Shown one piece after another: positions 59,761 through 64,000 of a DNA stretch of 64,000 bases (position 1 is its first letter; every line of letters starts with the position of its first letter). The notes beneath the pieces were generated by a model. That model was given only the letters and a program-made list of their open reading frames with translations. It was not told where the DNA came from and did not search any database. This DNA comes from Heterocephalus glaber (lineage: Eukaryota; Chordata; Mammalia; Rodentia; Bathyergidae). The translations under genes were made by a program, and so were the position numbers. The stretch covers positions 4,967,615-5,031,614 of the forward strand of contig NW_004624866.1 of NCBI RefSeq assembly GCF_000247695.1. The letters are read 5' to 3'.

Positions 59761-60871
59761 GATGACAATGATTTTGTTTACTTGTGTATTACCCCCCCAT
59801 GTCCTCACCATCCCGCATTCTAAAGCAGTGCCTGCTTCATAGAGGTACTAAAAGTGTGTAGGGTTTTTGTTGTTGTTTTTAACTGATTCTTGGCTCTCCC
59901 CATGAGCATGCAGAGCTGCCCCTTCTCTGCCCATCCTCCTCATACCTGCGGGGTCTTCAAGGGCGGCAGGAAGTACTGATGGCAGCCCCGACACAGGGAT
60001 GACCCAAAGGGAAGGAGCTCACCCCAGGCCTCCACCTTCCCTTACTGCCCTCCCTGCTCCCTAGCCCCCCTGCCCCCAGCTCGCTCCTTCGGTGTGGGCT
60101 CAGCTGTCGAAGGAGCCAGCTGCAGTGCCCCTGGCCTGAGACCTCTCTGAGCTGGGCTCTGCATAGGAATGTCCAGAACCAGCAGGAGGCCAGGAGCTCC
60201 AGCAGGGCCTTGATGGTCACATTTCATTGCATGAAAATCTTTCGTGTGAGGTTTTGCTGGTCTTGTTGGGCAGCCCATGAGAAACAGAGGAACACAGCCT
60301 GACCTGATAAAAGGAGAAGTAAGCCACTGGGGAAATGTTTAGATTTCAGCTGATGGGATTTAAGTTAGATCACGTCATAAACAAGAGAGCATTTTTTAGC
60401 AAGTAGATATTTTTGGAAAAGCTGGTTCTATAAGACTATGATAAGTACCTCTGATTGTGAAGTATTTAGCAAAATGTGTATTTTAAGGATGTCCTTGAAC
60501 ATTGCTGAGAAATGGAAGTGAACTTTGTAACACACACACATTTTATATAAACATCTTTATTAAAAATATTTTAATTGGTGGTCAGACAGTCAGAAACACT
60601 ATCATAATAAAGGTCAATTCAGTAAAAATGTGTTACACAATGTGTCAAGTTTTATTACAGGAATCAGTTATTAATTATAAATTAATTTATCAAGTCAACA
60701 ATACTTACAAAGCGAGATTAATTTTAAAACTTTAAACACTGGTTTTCTCAGCCTTATGAATTTTCTTATTTTCTTAATAAAAGTGTTTCTTAAATTGTCT
60801 ACATTTTTCCTATTTGGAAAAAATAAAACAAACATGCTTTTAGATGAACAATTTCCTCTTTGGGGTTTAAT

Positions 60872-60972
60872 TGTTATTATTATTTATTTATTTTTTGTAC
60901 CGGGGATTGAACTCTGGTCCTTGCACTTGCTGCGCAGCAGGCGGTGAAACCACTGAGCTAAATCCCCGGCCC
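60872..60972 (-). mobile_element. ID SINE, antisense, 'GCCTGCTG' subfamily
   Basis: (TTA)/(TTTA) tail, then 'gtaccggggattgaactctgg ... gcgcagcaggcggtgaaacc'. Near-duplicate tggggtttaat (60861-60871) / tggggcttaat (60973-60983). Confidence 0.93.
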
Positions 60973-61555
60973 TGGGGCTTAATATTAACCTATCAGTGAG
61001 GAAATACTATAAGTCACAAAGTTGCTTATACTAGGAGCATAAATTTGAGGATAATGTAAAATTTCATAGTGTAACAACTTAGTGAATATTATTTTTCACT
61101 TGAAAATAGTTTGAAACTACAATTTATAGACTAATAAATGCACTATCTAGTTTTTCAAAGGATTAAAATGTACCATTTATTCTTTAAAACACTGGATCAA
61201 AAATCTTCAGAGGATCATTGTTTTGTCTTTTGAATGTCTCTCAATATCACTTACTTAATAGCAGCATCAGTTGGACCATTTGGTAAATGCACTGAATAAA
61301 TCATTAAAATGTTTTTTGGATCAAAACCTGTCTTAATATTTAGCAGGAGTAATATTGCTTTATGTGATTGCAGTCTTGGTCTATAGAATTTATTGAAGCA
61401 TAGACTGTACTTGGGCCTGAGCAGAGAATAGGGAGAAAAGAGGGACGAAGAAGACCAAACAAACATATTAAAAAGAGGCAATATACTCCTTCTTCAGGTC
61501 TTATTGTACATGTGGAAAAGACTTGGGGCCATTTCAAGATAAAATGAACACATTT

Positions 61556-61727
61556 TTTTTTAATTTTATTAATTTATTTTGTTTGTTTTTTTTGAGACAG
61601 GTTCTTACTATAGTTCAGATTGGCCTTGAACTCACTATGTAGCTGAGACTGTCCTCCAATTTACAGTGATCCTCCTGCCTCAGCCTCCAAGTGCTGGGAT
61701 TATAGGACTGTGCCACAACACCTGGCT
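61556..61727 (-). mobile_element. B1 SINE, antisense, TSD-flanked
   Basis: Long T-rich tail, 'gagacaggttcttactatag', duplicated middle, 'ggattataggactgtgccac'. Flanked by aaatgaacacattt at 61542-61555 and 61728-61741. Confidence 0.95.
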
Positions 61728-62404
61728 AAATGAACACATTTAAATTAAGGTTGTGTACAAAGAGGGACTTTTTTTTTAAAAGGCCATTTTATTTAATTTA
61801 TTTTCTAGGGAGTTTCTGTTAACTAAAATCAAACAACCAGTTTTTGGAATCCTAATTACTCACATAGCAGTCAGTGCCCTGATTATACAAGAGAAATGAA
61901 ACTGTGGGACTGACTTAGTAAAAGAAGTGAAGATTGACAAATGTCTAGAAGATTTCTAAGCTAGTTTAGTTCAAACAGTGGGTTATTCATCAAGATTCCT
62001 GTACGACAAGAGGGATGAGCCAGGCTCTTGAAGCCTGTTGAAATGGGATTTAAAGAAATTGTGTCGTGTAACCAATCCTGAATCGAATTTCTGATGTTCA
62101 CATTCTGGTGCCCTTAGCTAGCCGTATCTGTGAAATATTTTATCAGAGCTGTGCAGTACCTCTTGTCTACTCTAATGCCCTTGCCCCTGGACTGCTTGCA
62201 CCTGCTTTCCTGTTACTGCTATGTTTTCTGCCCAGGCCCAGGCTACACAGTGATTTAACCACCTTCCCCAGCTGTAGTTGACATGAGAGAGTGCTTAGAG
62301 CCGCCTCCAAAGAAAGTGAAACTTCTTGAACTTGGGCTTCAAGATTCTGTACTCACTGCACCTTCCTCTGTAATTTCTTCCTTACTTATCATCATAATCC
62401 ATGC

Positions 62405-62748
62405 CTATATTAGTCACCTTAGGCTACTATAACTAAATTTGATAGACTTTGGAGCAGTTATTTCTTAAGGATCTGGAGGCTAATGAGTCATAGATCAGAA
62501 TGCTGGCAGATTTGGTGTCTGTTCAAGGTCAGTTTTATGCTTCGTACATGGTGTTTTCTCAATTTGTCTTTACTTGCCGGAAAGAGGGAGGTGCCTCTCT
62601 CAAGCTTCTTTTATAAAGGCACTAATCTCAGCATGAAAACTCCACCCTCCTGACCTAATCGCTTCTCAAAGGCTCCACTTACTACCATCCCCTGGGGGGA
62701 TTAAGATTTCAATATATGAATATTTGAGGCTACAAACATTTGAACAAC
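62405..62748 (-). mobile_element. MLT1-type MaLR LTR, antisense
   Basis: 'tattagtcaccttaggctactataac', 'ggatctggaggct', 'agatttggtgtctg', 'ttttataaaggcactaatctcag', 'cctgacctaatcgcttctc' and 'ggggattaagatttcaatatatgaat' in reversed MLT1 order. Confidence 0.75.
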
Positions 62749-62985
62749 AGTAAGCCCTCTTCCTGGCTTGCAGGCTGCTACCTTCTTGCTTTGTTCTCAC
62801 ATGGCAGACAGAGTGAAGTGTAGTCTCTCTTTCTTCTTCTGAGGATACTAATCCCATAATGGGAGCCCCACTTTTATGATCAAATCTAAATTTAATAACC
62901 TCCCAGAGATCCTCCTTCCAAAGGCCATCACACTGGAGGAAAGGATTCATACAGGGATTGGGGGAGACAGTTCAGTATATAACAG
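62749..62985 (-). mobile_element. Second, partial MLT1-type LTR, antisense
   Basis: Begins mid-LTR ('cttcctggcttgcaggctgc') and repeats the later half of the same pattern ('ctcacatggcagacag', 'ggatactaatccc', 'cctcccagagatcctcc'). Directly abuts the first LTR. Confidence 0.65.
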
Positions 62986-63029
62986 TGCTTTTGCCTTCAT
63001 CTGACCGACTTGGTCCAGCGTCTTGGCCT

Positions 63030-63180
63030 TGATCTACTTTTGAATGGAATATCCTCTTCCAAGCTACTTGGTTTTTCTCCTTCCAAATCATATAGAAATA
63101 CCACACTCTATGAAACCTTCTTGAACAAATGCTTTCTTTAGTTTTTTATGTTTTTTTTTGTCTCTAGTACTTATGTACAA
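63030..63180 (+). mobile_element. Possible L2 relic, sense
   Basis: 'tggaatatcctcttcc' and 'atgaaaccttcttgaacaaatgc' weakly match the L2 3' region. Confidence 0.4.
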
Positions 63181-63835
63181 CAGAAATGGTTGGAATTTTT
63201 TTTGTATTTATCCTTTTTTTCTGCTGGTGTCCACATGTGTGAGCTCCTTGTTGCTTATTAGATTTTTAAGCACTAAATACAAGGCTCTATTCCTCCATTC
63301 CTGTGACTCCTCCAAGGCTCTATGCAAGCTGTTCACCACGTGGCTACACATGCAATGTTTTTGACCAACAGATTGCTCATTTAGTCTCATTCTTGGTCAG
63401 ATGCCAGGGAGAACAAATTAAAATAATACTCTCTTCTGCCTCCTTCACAGGAAGACAAATATAAACGATGCAGTTATATATATTGCATCATTGTGATAAA
63501 ATGATTACATCATTTATGTGACAATCATATAGGTTAAGTATTCAAAGGTAGAGTTCCAGGTGATTGGTCTGTAGGCTACAGTAGAGCTGGTTAGGTGAAT
63601 GAGGACAGTGATCAGGCTTGGGCTGTTTTATGTTAAAAAAAGGGAGGTATGGTTGGGTGTCAGGAGAATGCACATCGACTTATGTGGGGCTCATGTAAAT
63701 CTGGGCCACAGTAAAATGCTGTCTCATGTTCCATTTGCATGTTTCAGGTCATTTTAATTTTGTAATACAGCTTTTTCCAGTTGTGCCCTTTGCTAGTCTG
63801 GAGGTTACACTTCAGTATCTACCATATGAATTCTT

Positions 63836-63918
63836 TTTTTTTTGGTACCGGGAATCGAACTCAGGACCTTGCACTTGTGAGGCAGGTGGCGGAACCACTG
63901 AGCTAAATTCTCGGCCCC
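63836..63918 (-). mobile_element. ID SINE, antisense, TSD-flanked, near-consensus
   Basis: 'ggtaccgggaatcgaactcag ... gcaggtggcggaaccactg'. Flanked by the 16-base taccatatgaattctt at 63820-63835 and 63919-63934. Confidence 0.97.
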
Positions 63919-63937
63919 TACCATATGAATTCTTTAT

Positions 63938-64000
63938 TTTATTTTTTAATTTATATATTAATTGGTACATTTTAGGTATACAATACATTTACATTTATCA
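63938..64000 (-). mobile_element. L1 3' end at the window edge, antisense
   Basis: A/T-rich tail then 'ttggtacattttaggtatac' as in 10497 and 51541. Continues past the window. Confidence 0.75.

Overview
This is a mammalian nuclear genomic window, almost certainly from a rodent. The evidence is the repeat content: dozens of tRNA-derived ID-type SINEs, 7SL-derived B1 SINEs (some with the internal tandem duplication typical of B1), ID/B1 dimers, rodent-type MaLR LTRs, and a young L1 whose ORF2 C-terminus is still readable. ID/B1 dimers of this kind are known from squirrel-, dormouse- and beaver-related rodents rather than being dominant in mouse or rat. The species cannot be fixed from the sequence alone.

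Only one protein-coding gene can be supported. A CpG island at about 5.29-6.51 kb holds the first two coding exons (5593-5652 and 6155-6238, + strand) of CACNB4, the voltage-gated calcium channel beta-4 subunit, in the long N-terminus (beta-4b type) form. The exons are joined by a 502-bp phase-0 intron. The next exon, which begins the conserved core of the protein, is not in the window. Everything from 6239 to the right edge is therefore read as part of one very long intron 2, and everything left of the island is 5' flank or untranslated sequence.

Layout. 1-5.1 kb: old antisense L1 relics with SINEs inside them, then about 2 kb of featureless flank. 5.09-5.13 kb: a (CA)n-(CG)n tract. 5.3-6.5 kb: CpG island, exons 1 and 2, and triplet repeats placed immediately after both splice donors. 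6.5-64 kb: intron 2, a patchwork of L2, MIR, MER5A, MER20, old L1, MaLR LTRs and, above all, ID SINEs, about one per 2 kb and mostly antisense to the gene. Notable intronic structures are a TSD-flanked young L1 (10.5-11.2 kb), a 400-bp GTG-rich tract (26.1-26.5 kb), an LTR-like insertion inside an L1 (41.1-41.9 kb), a polypyrimidine/polypurine pair (42.8 and 43.8 kb), two ~80-bp hAT-type mini-transposons with 8-bp target duplications (45.5 and 47.4 kb), and a stack of four younger insertions in one old L1 (46.5-47.7 kb).

No prokaryotic features, CRISPR arrays, functional tRNA/rRNA genes or second protein gene were found. Nearly all open frames in the window are chance frames or translations of repeats. 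I did not find a new multi-gene system. The most unusual items are the mini-hAT pair, the donor-adjacent triplet repeats, the strong SINE orientation bias and the nested insertion stack.
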